Of a DNA stretch of 64,000 nt, positions 35,846-44,877 are shown one piece after another. This DNA is from Alphaproteobacteria bacterium. Lineage in GTDB: Bacteria > Pseudomonadota > Alphaproteobacteria > UBA8366 > Aestuariispiraceae. A program made the translations under genes and the position numbers. The DNA is taken from NCBI GenBank assembly GCA_024743195.1, contig JANSXE010000003.1, positions 186,001-250,000 on the forward strand, written 5' to 3'. Under the pieces are notes generated by a model. It did not search any database, had not been told where the DNA came from, and was given only the letters and a program-made list of their open reading frames with translations. The stretch's first letter is position 1. Every line of letters begins with the position of its first letter.

Positions 35846-38005
35846 ATGAGCGACACACTGCAACAGGCCGAACCGGTCAAGAGCCCGCCCAAGGGCGAGC
35901 CGGTGCTGGCGATCGACAATCTCTCGATCTCCTACTTCATCCGCGCCGGCGAGGTGCCGGCGGTCAAGGACTTCACCCTCACCCTCTATCCGGGCGAGGC
36001 GGTCGGGATCGTCGGCGAATCCGGCTGCGGCAAGTCCACGGTGGCGATGGCCATCATGCAGTATATGGGCGGCAACGGCGGGATCGTCGGCGGTTCGATC
36101 AAGTTCATGGGCCGCGACATGTCCAAGATGTCGCAGGAGGAGCTGCGTCAGCTTCGCGGCTCCGACATCGCCATGATCTATCAGGAGCCGATGTCGGCCC
36201 TGAATCCCTCGATGCTGATCGGGCGTCAGCTCTTGGAAGTGCCGCTGTTCCACGAGCCCGGAATCTCGGAAGACGACGCCTGGACGCGGGCGGAGGAGAT
36301 GCTGGCCAAGGTCAAGCTGCCCGATCCGGCGCGCGTGATGAACGCCTATCCGCACCAGATCTCCGGCGGTCAGCAGCAGCGCGTGGTGATCGCCATGGCG
36401 CTGTTGTCGAATCCGACGCTGCTGCTGCTGGATGAGCCGACCACGGCGCTCGACGTCACGGTCGAGGCCGGCATCGTGAAGCTCATCAAGGAGATCAGCG
36501 CCGAGTTCGGAACCTCTATGATCTACATCTCCCACAATATGGGACTGATCCTGGAAACCTGCGACCGCGTCTGCGTGATGTATTCCGGCGTTGCGGTGGA
36601 GACGGGCACGGTCAAGGAAGTGTTCGACATGATGCGGCACCCCTACACCCGGGGGCTGTTCGGGTCGATCCCGCTTCCGACCGCCGACAAGAACGCCAAT
36701 CCCCTGGTGCCGATTCGCGGCCAACTGCCGTTGCCCTACAACCGGCCGGACGGCTGCTATTTCGGGCCGCGCTGCGATTTCTTCGAGGAAGGCCGCTGCG
36801 ACGATCCGAAGGGCGTTCCCTGGCTGACGGTCGACGAGGCCTCGGGCCACGCGGTGCGCTGCCTGCGCTGGACCGAGATCGATTGGGACAACTACACGCC
36901 CGACATGGAGCAGCATCCCCCGAACGAACCGGGCGAAGAGGTGCTCCACGTCGAGAACATGCGGAAGTACTTCGAGGTGCGCGACACCTCGCTCAAGGCG
37001 CTCTTCACCGGCAAGGCCTCGCGCTGGGTGAAGGCCAACGAATCCATCTCCTTCTCCGCCCGCAAGCGGGAGACGGTGGCGATCGTGGGCGAGTCCGGCT
37101 GCGGCAAGTCCACCTTCGCCAAGGTTCTGATGGGTCTCGAGACCTCGACCGACGGGCAGATCGTCTATAACGGCGAGGAGATTTCGCAGCTTCCCGTGAC
37201 GCGTCGCACGCCGAGACAGATCGGCAGCCTGCAGATGGTCTTCCAGAACCCGAATGAGACGCTCAATCCCAGCCACACCGTGGGCGGGCAGATCATCCGC
37301 GTCATCAAGAAGTTCGGCGTCGCCAAGTCGGAAGAGGACGTGCACAAGCGGGTGGACGAGCTTCTCGACCTCGTGAAGCTGCCGCGCGCCTTCAAGTACC
37401 GCAAGCCGCGCCAGCTTTCCGGCGGCCAGAAGCAGCGCATCGGCATCGCGCGCGCCTTCGCCGGCTATCCGCCGATGGTCATCGCGGACGAGCCGGTCTC
37501 GGCGCTCGACGTCTCGGTTCAGGCGGCGGTGACGGGCCTGCTGATGGACATTCAGCGTCAGTACGACACGACGCTCCTGTTCATCAGCCACGATCTGTCG
37601 GTCGTCCGGTACCTCTCGGATCGGGTCGTGGTCATGTATCTCGGCATGATCATGGAGCAGGGGGATGTTGAGGAGGTCTATGCGCCGCCCTACCACCCCT
37701 ATACCGAGGCGCTGCTGTCCGCCGTGCCGATCGCGGACACCTCGATCGAAAAGCGCGAGATCGTGTTGGAGGGCAATCTTCCCTCGGTGCTCAATCCGCC
37801 GAAGGGCTGCCCCTTCTCGACGCGCTGTCCGCGCAAGATCGGGGCGATCTGCGACGAGGAGCGCCCGCCCTTCCGCGACGCGGGCAACGGGCACGTGATC
37901 ACCTGCCATATCGAGCTCGAGGAGCTCTCCAAGGTGGAGCCGGTCATCGTCACCAAGTCGCCGGGCGGCGGCGCCGGAGAAAAGGCCCCGGAGCCGGCGG
38001 AGTAG
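35846..38005 (+). CDS. fused double ABC ATPase for peptide-type importer (DppD-DppF-like)
   Basis: A 719-residue protein with two complete nucleotide-binding domains in one chain. Walker A GESGCGKST occurs at 57-65 and again near 415; each half has a C-loop (SGGQQQR, SGGQKQR) and Walker B (LLLLDEPTTALD, IADEPVSALD). Each half also ends in the oligopeptide-transporter C-terminal domain with cysteines (GCYFGPRCDFFEEGRC, GCPFSTRCPRKIGAIC) that may hold an iron-sulfur cluster. Powers the two permeases. It starts 22 bases after the second permease gene. Confidence 0.95.
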   Translation: MSDTLQQAEPVKSPPKGEPVLAIDNLSISYFIRAGEVPAVKDFTLTLYPGEAVGIVGESGCGKSTVAMAIMQYMGGNGGIVGGSIKFMGRDMSKMSQEELRQLRGSDIAMIYQEPMSALNPSMLIGRQLLEVPLFHEPGISEDDAWTRAEEMLAKVKLPDPARVMNAYPHQISGGQQQRVVIAMALLSNPTLLLLDEPTTALDVTVEAGIVKLIKEISAEFGTSMIYISHNMGLILETCDRVCVMYSGVAVETGTVKEVFDMMRHPYTRGLFGSIPLPTADKNANPLVPIRGQLPLPYNRPDGCYFGPRCDFFEEGRCDDPKGVPWLTVDEASGHAVRCLRWTEIDWDNYTPDMEQHPPNEPGEEVLHVENMRKYFEVRDTSLKALFTGKASRWVKANESISFSARKRETVAIVGESGCGKSTFAKVLMGLETSTDGQIVYNGEEISQLPVTRRTPRQIGSLQMVFQNPNETLNPSHTVGGQIIRVIKKFGVAKSEEDVHKRVDELLDLVKLPRAFKYRKPRQLSGGQKQRIGIARAFAGYPPMVIADEPVSALDVSVQAAVTGLLMDIQRQYDTTLLFISHDLSVVRYLSDRVVVMYLGMIMEQGDVEEVYAPPYHPYTEALLSAVPIADTSIEKREIVLEGNLPSVLNPPKGCPFSTRCPRKIGAICDEERPPFRDAGNGHVITCHIELEELSKVEPVIVTKSPGGGAGEKAPEPAE

Positions 38006-38048
38006 CGCTGGACCGCACATTTCTTACCTGGGGGGAGAGGGCCTGTGA

Positions 38049-38089
38049 GACGGGGTCGGCGCTTGGGGGCGCCGGCCCCGTCGGCTTTT
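38049..38089 (+). terminator. Rho-independent terminator of the ABC importer operon
   Basis: Fourteen-bp stem GACGGGGTCGGCGC / GCGCCGGCCCCGTC (one G-T pair, loop of 6) at 38049-38082, followed by GGCTTTTCC. It lies 43 bases after the ATPase stop and before the SapC gene. Confidence 0.8.
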
Positions 38090-38161
38090 CCGGACGCGGA
38101 TATTCAGGCATAACGGCCGTCAGGGCGCGACGGCCGGCGTCGACGCCGGGCGCGGAGCGGG

Positions 38162-38989
38162 GTGAGGACCGAGGAGATGGCCGAGGCTGCGGACGAGGAG
38201 CGGGAAACCCAACGGCCCGGGGGCGCATCGCCGCCCCTGTTCTTTCGCCGGTTGGAGATCCTGGAGGCGGCGCGCCACGACGATCTGCGTCTTTCCGAGA
38301 CGCAGGAGTACGGCTTCGCCCGGGACTCGCACATGGTCCCGTTGAATGCGGTCGAGTTCATGGCCGCGGCCCGGCACTACCCGATCCTGTTCAACGGCGA
38401 CATGACCAACATGCCGGTGGTGCTCGTCGGCGTGCGCGCAGCGCAGAACCTGTTCGTCGAGCCGGACGGAAGCTGGACGGTCGGCTGCTACATCCCGGCC
38501 TTCGTGCGACGTTATCCCTTCATCCTGTTGCGCGACAGCCGCGGCCGCGCCCAGGGGCGGACGCCCGAGATTCGGCTCGGCGTCGACACGGAAGCGGCGA
38601 TGGTCTCGCGCGAGCGTGGGACGCCGCTGTTCGTGCATGGCAAACCCAGCGCGCTGATGAAGCGCAAGGGTCGGTTCGCCGGCGCCTTCGCGCGCGAGCA
38701 GGCCCGGACGCGCCGCTTCGTCGAGGCCTGTCGCGACCGCGACTTGCTCGTCGATCGGGCGGTCGACATCGAATTGGCCGACCACCGCCACATGGAAATC
38801 CGCGGGTTCCGCGTGATTGATGAGGACCGGCTGCGGGCCATGCCGGCGGAGTTCATGGAGGAGTGGTGGCGCAACGGTTGGTTCGCGCTCGCCGTCGCGC
38901 ATCTGGTCTCGCTCGGAAACTTCGGTCGGCTGTTCATGAAGGACGAACGCCAGGCGGCGACCCCCATGGATCTGACAGGGCGGTCCTGA
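38162..38989 (+). CDS. SapC family protein
   Basis: A 275-residue protein matching the SapC family: HDDLRLSETQEYGFARDSHMVPL, AVEFMAAARHYPILF, then VPV-type hydrophobic segment, NLFVEPDGSW and YIPAFVRRYPF. The family name comes from an S-layer gene neighbourhood; its function is unresolved, and it is soluble with no membrane segment. It is not the SapC permease of Sap transporters. GTG 38162 has a GGAG 6 bases upstream; ATG 38177 is the alternative but its ribosome site is too close. It follows the ABC operon terminator, so it likely has its own promoter. Confidence 0.85.
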   Translation: MRTEEMAEAADEERETQRPGGASPPLFFRRLEILEAARHDDLRLSETQEYGFARDSHMVPLNAVEFMAAARHYPILFNGDMTNMPVVLVGVRAAQNLFVEPDGSWTVGCYIPAFVRRYPFILLRDSRGRAQGRTPEIRLGVDTEAAMVSRERGTPLFVHGKPSALMKRKGRFAGAFAREQARTRRFVEACRDRDLLVDRAVDIELADHRHMEIRGFRVIDEDRLRAMPAEFMEEWWRNGWFALAVAHLVSLGNFGRLFMKDERQAATPMDLTGRS

Positions 38990-39023
38990 CGGGCCTCGGG
39001 CGGTTGGCCGAACCGGCGGCGCG

Positions 39024-39497
39024 TCACGTCTCGGGGGCGTCCGGCCCTTCGATCGGCGCGCCGCTTAGCGCTTCAAGATCCGCTTCACTCGCGCCGCACG
39101 GCGTCTGCTCCCGGGCCGAACGGCGGCGCTCCGTGGCGCTCCGCTCTACGATCGATTCGAGATTGCCCGCGAGAATGCGGAACAAGGCCGCCACGAAAGG
39201 GTCGGCTTCGGCCAGCTTCCGCTCGATACCGGTGCGCTCGACGGCCACCACCTGGCTGTCGATCAGGGCGCGGGCGCCGGTCTCGCGCTCATGCTCGCGC
39301 ACAAGCGCCAGTTCGCCGAACACCTGGCCCGCCTCGCGGACGCCGACCGTTTCGTAGAATCCCAGGGAATCCCGGGCCAACAGCTCGATGCGGCCCGACT
39401 GGATCAGATAAGCCGTCGCGCCGGGGTCGCCCGCCTCGTAGATCATGTCGCCCGCGGCGACGTCCTTTCGTTGAAGCGGGCTGGACGGGGCGCTCAC
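39024..39497 (-). CDS. stand-alone cyclic nucleotide-binding domain protein (second of a pair)
   Basis: A 157-residue protein made of one CAP-like beta-roll domain (AGDMIYEAGDPGATAYLIQSG, then FGELAL at 60-65) and an Arg/Ala tail; there is no DNA-binding domain. The phosphate-binding cassette is altered: REHERETGAR where the family has xPRxA, leaving Arg71 as the only candidate phosphate contact, so it may bind a different ligand or none. The start is GTG 39497, overlapping the upstream gene's TGA as GTGA. Probably forms a complex or regulatory pair with its neighbour. Confidence 0.84.
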   Translation of the reverse strand: MSAPSSPLQRKDVAAGDMIYEAGDPGATAYLIQSGRIELLARDSLGFYETVGVREAGQVFGELALVREHERETGARALIDSQVVAVERTGIERKLAEADPFVAALFRILAGNLESIVERSATERRRSAREQTPCGASEADLEALSGAPIEGPDAPET

Positions 39498-40018
39498 GAC
39501 GCCGTCCCGTCTTTCGCGCCGGCCCCGTCAGCCCCGTCAGCCTCCCCGGCCGCGCCGGCCTCGCCGGCCTCGCCGGATGCATCGGGCGTGTCGGCCTTCG
39601 CCTTCGGTTCCGCCGCATCGACCAACGCGCCCATCTCGTCGGCGCGCAACGGGGTCTGGTCGGCGATGGTGCGGATCAGGCGGATCATCATGACGATGAG
39701 CATCTGCAAGGAGGGGTCGCATGCCTTCAGCTTTGCCCTGACCGTCTCTTCCGGGATCGTAATGCAGACCGTGGCGCTGTCGGCGATGGCGCTCGCCATG
39801 CGGGGCGACCGGTCGATCAGCGCCATCTCTCCGAAGATGCCGCCCGGCTCGACGAAGCCGAGGGTCGCGCGCTCCCCGCCGGGGGCCGTCCGCGCGATGC
39901 GCACCCGGCCCGATTGGACGACGAAGGCCTGGGCGCCTTGGGTTCCCTCGTGAAAAATGACGTCGCCGGCGTAGAAGGTGCGGCGATTGAGAACCCGCAC
40001 CTGATTGTCCTTGGCCAT
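39494..40018 (-). CDS. stand-alone cyclic nucleotide-binding domain protein (first of a pair)
   Basis: A 174-residue protein with one CAP-like domain (AGDVIFHEGTQGAQAFVVQSG, FGEMAL 62-67) and an intact cassette: Arg73 in SPRMASA corresponds to the phosphate-binding arginine of CAP. After residue 125 the chain becomes Ala/Gly/Glu/Asp-rich and disordered. No HTH is present, so it cannot be a CRP-type activator by itself. ATG 40018 is preferred; a frame to 40159 adds 47 unlike residues. It is divergent from the receiver gene at 40281. Confidence 0.86.
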   Translation of the reverse strand: MAKDNQVRVLNRRTFYAGDVIFHEGTQGAQAFVVQSGRVRIARTAPGGERATLGFVEPGGIFGEMALIDRSPRMASAIADSATVCITIPEETVRAKLKACDPSLQMLIVMMIRLIRTIADQTPLRADEMGALVDAAEPKAKADTPDASGEAGEAGAAGEADGADGAGAKDGTAS

Positions 40019-40280
40019 CGAAGACCGTCCCCGATCTAGCGGCCCCCACCGCGGAGCGTTCGGTGCGGCGGATGCTAGCACGGGTTCGGGCGGGAAACCA
40101 CCGCCGCTCAGAGCGCCTTCGCCGCCGCCGCAAGGCCTGCGGCTTAGGATCTGTCGCAAAACGGTTCCCGTTTTCGGGTCTGTTTGCTATAGAACCGAAT
40201 CGGGGAGTACGCCCGACGTGCGGCAAGGGCGCGCGCCGGGAAGAGAGCAGCCCGTCTCGAAGGGCGGTGGAGCAAATCGC

Positions 40281-40796
40281 ATGTCGAATCGGCACCGGCA
40301 CGATTTCAGTCAATTGAGCGTCCTGGTCGTGGACGACTGCCGGTTCATGCGCATGGTGCTGGAGCGCATGCTGGAGGCGCTCGGCATCACCAAAGTGCGT
40401 TTCGCGGCCGACGGGTTCGAGGCGTGGGACCTGATCAACGAGGTCGAGCCGGACGTTATCGTCTGCGATTGGGAGATGCAGCCGGAGGACGGCCCCAGCT
40501 TCGTGCGTCGGGTCCGGCTGGAGCCCGACAGCCCCTGCCGCTACGTCGCGATCATCATGCTGACGGGCTACACGGAACGGTCCAAGGTGATGAGCGCCCG
40601 CGACTTCGGCATCACGGAGTTTCTGGCGAAGCCGGTGGCCGCGCGCTCGCTGCACGCGCGCCTGGTTCAGATCGTCGACAACCCGCGCCCCTTCGTGCGC
40701 ACCTCGGATTTCTTCGGGCCGTGCCGACGGCGTTTGAATCTGCCTGGATATGACGGGCCGGAACGGCGCGGACGGCACGACGAGATCGAGATTTAG
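40281..40796 (+). CDS. single-domain response regulator (CheY-like receiver)
   Basis: A 171-residue protein: a receiver domain plus a short basic tail. The acidic pair is Asp18/Asp19 (VVDDCRFMR), the phospho-acceptor Asp63 (VIVCDWEM), the switch Thr95 (MLTGYT) and the Lys117 (LAKPV). All catalytic residues are present, so it should be phosphorylated. The C-terminal FFGPCRRR and GPERRG are typical of alphaproteobacterial stand-alone receivers; there is no output domain. ATG 40281 has GGAG 8 bases upstream. It sits 69 bases before an HPt gene, suggesting a phosphorelay module. Confidence 0.88.
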   Translation: MSNRHRHDFSQLSVLVVDDCRFMRMVLERMLEALGITKVRFAADGFEAWDLINEVEPDVIVCDWEMQPEDGPSFVRRVRLEPDSPCRYVAIIMLTGYTERSKVMSARDFGITEFLAKPVAARSLHARLVQIVDNPRPFVRTSDFFGPCRRRLNLPGYDGPERRGRHDEIEI

Positions 40797-40865
40797 GCCG
40801 GCCGGCGATCCGACGATCGGGCGGCGAGTGCAAGTCGGGCGGCGGTCCGGGAAAGGTGAGCGATC

Positions 40866-41381
40866 GTGGCGAAGGAACAATTGCCTGAAGCGCCCCGCGA
40901 GGCCGGGACGGCGTGGCACCAAATCATCGAACGCCCGAACGAACTTGCCAAGAAGGTGCCGAAGACGGGCGGTCGCGACCCGGAGCGGGCGATCGCGGAA
41001 GCGGACCAGATCGTCAAGAAGCTGGAGGTCGAGTATATCGACAAGCTCGGCCAGGACATCGACCGGCTGCAGAGCTATGGGGTGAAGTACCGGGACAGCC
41101 GGGACCCCCGGGCGCTCGACGGTTTGTTCCGGCTGATCCACAACATGCGCGGCCAGGGCTCCACCTTCGGCTATCCGTTGATCACCGACATCGGCCGCTC
41201 CTTCTGCCGCTATGTCCGGGAGCTCCCCCCCGGCAAGGAGGTCACGCCCGCCCTGATCGACCAGCATGTCGACGCGATGAAGGTCGTCTACAAACGCGGC
41301 ATCAAGGGCGAGGGCGACGAGATCGCCCAGGCGGTCGTCGAAGCGTTGGCCGACGCGGTTGCGCGCGAATTAGGCCGCTGA
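40866..41381 (+). CDS. HPt-like histidine phosphotransfer protein
   Basis: A 171-residue, mostly helical protein. The block FRLIHNMRGQGSTFGYPLI carries His92 in the place of the phosphotransfer histidine; the IHNMRGQG form is a variant of the usual H-x-x-x-G motif. It follows the receiver gene on the same strand and starts at GTG 40866 with AAAGGTGAG upstream. Together they could relay phosphate between a kinase and a partner. No hybrid kinase gene is in the window. The N-terminal 60 residues are a charged helix of unknown role. Confidence 0.78.
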   Translation: MAKEQLPEAPREAGTAWHQIIERPNELAKKVPKTGGRDPERAIAEADQIVKKLEVEYIDKLGQDIDRLQSYGVKYRDSRDPRALDGLFRLIHNMRGQGSTFGYPLITDIGRSFCRYVRELPPGKEVTPALIDQHVDAMKVVYKRGIKGEGDEIAQAVVEALADAVARELGR

Positions 41382-41530
41382 ACCGATCGGCCCCACGACC
41401 TCGCCTTTACCTCCGCAGACGGCCCGGTTAGGGTGCGCGCCTAGAGAGACGACGGTGCGTCGTCCGCCGCGTGCGTGCGATCGCCGCCGTCCATTCCGCG
41501 TCAGGTCCAATCCGCATCAGGGAGCAGCCC

Positions 41531-41878
41531 ATGTCCGCCGCAGACGCGTCCCCCATCGGCCCGCGCATCGTCCGCGCCCGAGAGCATCAGGGGTGGTCTC
41601 AGGAGGAGTTGGCGCGCCGCGTCGGGGTTACGGTCAAGACCGTGGCGTCCTGGGAGAAGGGGGCGCGCGACCCGCGCGCCAACCGGCTCTTCACCCTGGC
41701 CGGCATCCTGAACGTCACGCCGCAGTGGCTGCTGGAGGGCGAGATCGCGCAGTTCGAAACCTCCGACGCCGGCGACCCGGTGGAGGCGATGCGCGCCAAG
41801 CTCGGCGCCGCGCGCCTCAAACTGCAGGAGGCGGCCGACCTGGTGAACGAGCTGGAACAGCAGCTCGACAGTCTCTGA
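41531..41878 (+). CDS. small XRE-family regulator
   Basis: A 115-residue protein with an HTH near the N-terminus (ARREHQGWSQEELARRVGVT-like segment, TVASWEKGARDPRANRLFTLA) and a C-terminal helix (KLQEAADLVNELEQQLDSL) that probably makes dimers. ATG 41531 has GGAG 7 bases upstream. It lies 198 bases before bioM on the same strand and could act on itself or on the biotin operon. Confidence 0.85.
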   Translation: MSAADASPIGPRIVRAREHQGWSQEELARRVGVTVKTVASWEKGARDPRANRLFTLAGILNVTPQWLLEGEIAQFETSDAGDPVEAMRAKLGAARLKLQEAADLVNELEQQLDSL

Positions 41879-42076
41879 CCCGGGCGGGGAGCCTCAGGAC
41901 CCGGACGCTTGCGCGCGCGAACGGGCGGCTCTAGAACAACCGGGCGACGCCGGCCGAACGCGTACGGCGTACGCCCGTCCACCGTTGAGGCGCTCACCGC
42001 GCAGGCGGTGCGTCCGCGCCCATCGACTGCGCCCGCCGTTCATGGGGGAGCGCTCAGCACTGAGCGGCCGGCTGCC
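41879..42076 (+). promoter_or_regulatory. bioMNY upstream region with two palindromes
   Basis: No gene is supported here. A perfect repeat CGCTCAG-CA-CTGAGCG lies at 42051-42066, 10 bases before the bioM ATG where the ribosome site should be. A second palindrome, GGCGTACGCC, is around 41966-41975. I do not see the TTATCTATAA-type site used by the alphaproteobacterial biotin regulator BioR. Either palindrome could bind the XRE protein just upstream. Confidence 0.45.
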
Positions 42077-42865
42077 ATGACCCATAAATCCACCACCCCG
42101 CCGCGCGACGAAGACGGCGTTCGCCTCGATGGCGTCGACGCCGACGGAGCCCATCGCGACGGCGCCCATCTCGACGGCGTCACTGTCCGGCTCGGCGGCC
42201 GGCCGGTGCTGCGCGATCTCTCGCTGACGCTCACCGAGCGTCGGATCTGCCTGGTCGGCCGCAACGGCTCGGGCAAGTCGACGGTGGCGCGCGTGGTCAA
42301 GGGGCTGATCGTTCCGGAGACGGGTCGGGTCCGCGTCCATGGGATGAACCCGGCCGAGCGCTCGGCGGAAGCCGTCGCCGCAGTGGGTTTCCTGTTCCAG
42401 AACTCGGACCACCAGATCCTCTGCCCCACGGTGCTGGAAGAGATCGCCTTCGGGCCGCTGGAGGGCGGTCTCGCGCGCGCCGAGGCGGAGGAGCGCGCGC
42501 TCGCTCTGATGCGTCTGCACGGCGTCGCCGGATGGCGCGATCGCCCCGTTGCGGCGCTGTCGGAGGGCCAGCGGCGTCTCGTTTGCCTGCTGGCGGTTCT
42601 GGTCATGGAGCCCAAGCTCCTCGTTCTGGACGAGCCCTACACCGGGCTGGACATCCCGACGCGCGTGCGTCTCGCGCGGTTCGTGGCGGGATTGCCGCAA
42701 CGGATTCTGGCCGTCAGCCACGATCCGGAGACCATCGAGACGGCGGACCGGGTGCTCTGGTTGGAGGAGGGCGCAGTGCGCGCCGACGGTCCGCCGGCGA
42801 CGGTGCTGCCGGCCTATCTGGACGCGATGCAGCGCGCCGGGGCGCAGGAGGAGGCGGCCGAATGA
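42077..42865 (+). CDS. bioM: biotin-uptake ATPase BioM
   Basis: A 262-residue ABC ATPase of the energy-coupling-factor type. Walker A is GRNGSGKST, the signature is LSEGQRR, Walker B is LLVLDEPYTGLD and the H-loop is AVSHD. With BioN and BioY it forms the BioMNY importer found in alphaproteobacteria. ATG 42077 is chosen; the frame runs back to 41909. Its stop overlaps the bioN start as ATGA. The first ~35 residues are hydrophilic and Asp-rich. Confidence 0.92.
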   Translation: MTHKSTTPPRDEDGVRLDGVDADGAHRDGAHLDGVTVRLGGRPVLRDLSLTLTERRICLVGRNGSGKSTVARVVKGLIVPETGRVRVHGMNPAERSAEAVAAVGFLFQNSDHQILCPTVLEEIAFGPLEGGLARAEAEERALALMRLHGVAGWRDRPVAALSEGQRRLVCLLAVLVMEPKLLVLDEPYTGLDIPTRVRLARFVAGLPQRILAVSHDPETIETADRVLWLEEGAVRADGPPATVLPAYLDAMQRAGAQEEAAE

Positions 42866-43458
42866 TCGGCGTGACCGCCGAAAGCGCCCGCTGGCTGCGC
42901 GCCATCCCCGCCGGCGTCAAACTGGCGGCGCTCGCCGCGATCAGCGCCGGCCTTTTCATGCTCGACGGGCCGATCCCGCTGGGCGCGGCCTTCGCGGCGT
43001 CGCTTCTGGTCGCGGTGGCCGGGTGCGGCTTCGCGCTGCTTCGGAGCCTTCGGCCGATCGCCTGGATGCTGCTCTTCGCCCTCGTCGCGCACGGGGTGCT
43101 GGGGGATTGGATGCTTGGGCTCGCGGTGGTCTTCCGGATCGCGACCCTGGTGCTGCTGGCGAGCGCGGTCAGCGCCTCGACCGAACTGTCCGACATGCTC
43201 GCGGTGTTCGACCGGCTGCTGGCGCCCTTGCGCTGGGTCGGCGTCCCGACCCGGCCGGCCGGGATCGCCTGCGTCATGGCGCTGCGCTTCGCGCCGATGC
43301 TGACGCAACGCTGGACCGCCATGTCCGACGCCTGGCGCGCGCGCTCGTCGCGCCGCGTCGGCTGGCGGCTGGTGACGCCCTTCTTGCTGTCCGCGCTCGA
43401 CGACGCCGACGGCGCGGCGAACGCCCTCGCCGCGCGCGGCGCCTTTCGTAGGAGATAG
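42862..43458 (+). CDS. bioN: biotin-uptake transmembrane protein BioN
   Basis: A 198-residue EcfT-type membrane protein with about five hydrophobic segments and the coupling region around MALRFAPMLTQRWTAMSDAW; arginines (RARSSRR) lie where EcfT proteins contact the ATPase. It links BioM to the S-component BioY. ATG 42862 overlaps the bioM stop. A longer frame to 42532 exists only inside bioM. Confidence 0.92.
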   Translation: MIGVTAESARWLRAIPAGVKLAALAAISAGLFMLDGPIPLGAAFAASLLVAVAGCGFALLRSLRPIAWMLLFALVAHGVLGDWMLGLAVVFRIATLVLLASAVSASTELSDMLAVFDRLLAPLRWVGVPTRPAGIACVMALRFAPMLTQRWTAMSDAWRARSSRRVGWRLVTPFLLSALDDADGAANALAARGAFRRR

Positions 43459-43462
43459 GTAA

Positions 43463-44029
43463 ATGGAAAGAACCGTCGCCCGGGTCGCCCTGTTCGCGGC
43501 CCTGATCGCCGCGCTCGGCCTGATCCCGCAAATCGTCATTCCCTTCGCCGGCGGCGTGCCGATCACGGCGCAGACGCTGGGGATCATGTTGGCCGGGCTG
43601 ATACTGGGCCCCTGGCGGGCGCTGCTGGCGGTGCTGGTGTTTCTGGCGGTGCTCGCCATGGGCGCGCCGCTCCTGGCGGGGGGGCGGGGCGGCCTCGGCG
43701 TTTTCGCCGGGCCGACGGTCGGTTTCCTGATCGGGTGGCCGGTGGCGGCGATCGTCACCGGGTGGCTATTCCGAATGATGGCGGGAACGCAGGGCCGTCC
43801 GGGCCGCTTCCAGGCCAAATTCTGGCCCGGCGTGATCGCCAGCATCGTCGGCGGCATCCTGGCGCTTTATCTGTTCGGCGTCGTGGGCATGGCGGTGGTG
43901 ACGGATCTCAGCCTCGCCGCGGCGACGCTTGCGGTTCTGATCTTCATCCCGGGCGACGTGCTGAAGGCGGTGGTCGCCGGTTTGATCGCGCAACAGGCGG
44001 CCCGCGCCCGCCCGGATCTGTTGGAGTGA
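43463..44029 (+). CDS. bioY: biotin-binding transporter subunit BioY
   Basis: A 188-residue S-component with six hydrophobic segments. The family pattern is clear: GGVPITAQTLGIMLAGLILGP, then GAPLLAGGRGGLGVFAGPTVGFLIGWP. Binds biotin and gives the transporter its specificity. It begins 4 bases after the bioN stop and ends the three-gene operon. No biotin-synthesis genes are nearby, so this strain may rely at least partly on imported biotin. Confidence 0.94.
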   Translation: MERTVARVALFAALIAALGLIPQIVIPFAGGVPITAQTLGIMLAGLILGPWRALLAVLVFLAVLAMGAPLLAGGRGGLGVFAGPTVGFLIGWPVAAIVTGWLFRMMAGTQGRPGRFQAKFWPGVIASIVGGILALYLFGVVGMAVVTDLSLAAATLAVLIFIPGDVLKAVVAGLIAQQAARARPDLLE

Positions 44030-44114
44030 CGGGCGGCTTTGACCTAACGCAAGGATCGCGCGCCCCGACGGCCGCATAATCGGCCGCGTTGCACGCAACC
44101 GATCCGAGGCGCCG

Positions 44115-44867
44115 ATGACCCGCCCCGTGCGGACCGCCGATCCGACCGACCCGCAGGGGGCGGCGGAGCCCTGCTTTGTCGCCCGCGGGATCGACAAGAT
44201 TTACCGCACCGGCGAGGTCGAGATCGCGGCCCTGCGCGGCGTCGATCTCGACCTCTACGCCGGCGAGCTGATGGTGCTGCTGGGCGCGTCCGGCAGCGGC
44301 AAGTCGACGCTGCTGAACATTCTCGGAGGCCTCGACCGGCCGACCCGGGGCAGCGTCCGCTTCCTGGATCACGACCTGACCGAGGCGAGCGACGCGGCGC
44401 TGACCCGTTTCCGGCGCGATCATGTCGGCTTCGTCTTTCAGTTCTACAATCTGATCTCCAGCCTGACGGCGGCGGAGAACGTGGCGCTCGTGACCGAGAT
44501 CGCGCGCGATCCGATGGACCCGCGCGAGGCGCTGGAGGCGGTCGGGCTCGGCCCGCGCTGCGACCATTTCCCCGCCCAGCTTTCCGGCGGCGAGCAGCAG
44601 CGCGTCGCGATCGCCCGCGCCGTCGCAAAACGCCCGGAAATCCTGCTCTGCGACGAGCCGACCGGCGCCCTCGACAGCGCCACCGGGGTGACGGTGCTGG
44701 AGGCGCTGGAGCGCGCCAACCGCGCGTTCGGCACGACGGTCGCGCTGATCACGCACAACGCCGGCATCGCTGACATGGCGGATCGCGTCGTGCGCATGGC
44801 CGACGGCCGCATCGTCGAGGACCGGCGCAACGAGACCAAGGCGCCGGCCTCGGCGCTGGCGTGGTGA
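44115..44867 (+). CDS. ABC exporter ATPase, LolD/MacB type
   Basis: A 250-residue ATPase. Walker A is GASGSGKST, the signature LSGGEQQR, and Walker [12 protein letters not shown]. The Q-loop region [18 protein letters not shown] is characteristic of the LolD/MacB/FtsE group, which drives FtsX-like permeases without pumping across the membrane. Its stop is 10 bases before the permease start, and the adaptor gene follows; together they form a tripartite exporter. Confidence 0.92.
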   Translation: MTRPVRTADPTDPQGAAEPCFVARGIDKIYRTGEVEIAALRGVDLDLYAGELMVLLGASGSGKSTLLNILGGLDRPTRGSVRFLDHDLTEASDAALTRFRRDHVGFVFQFYNLISSLTAAENVALVTEIARDPMDPREALEAVGLGPRCDHFPAQLSGGEQQRVAIARAVAKRPEILLCDEPTGALDSATGVTVLEALERANRAFGTTVALITHNAGIADMADRVVRMADGRIVEDRRNETKAPASALAW

Positions 44868-44877
44868 GGCGGGGCGG

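Noticed and set aside
38162-38989. SapC as an antimicrobial-peptide transporter permease
   Set aside because: The protein is soluble with no membrane helices; it belongs to the unrelated SapC family.
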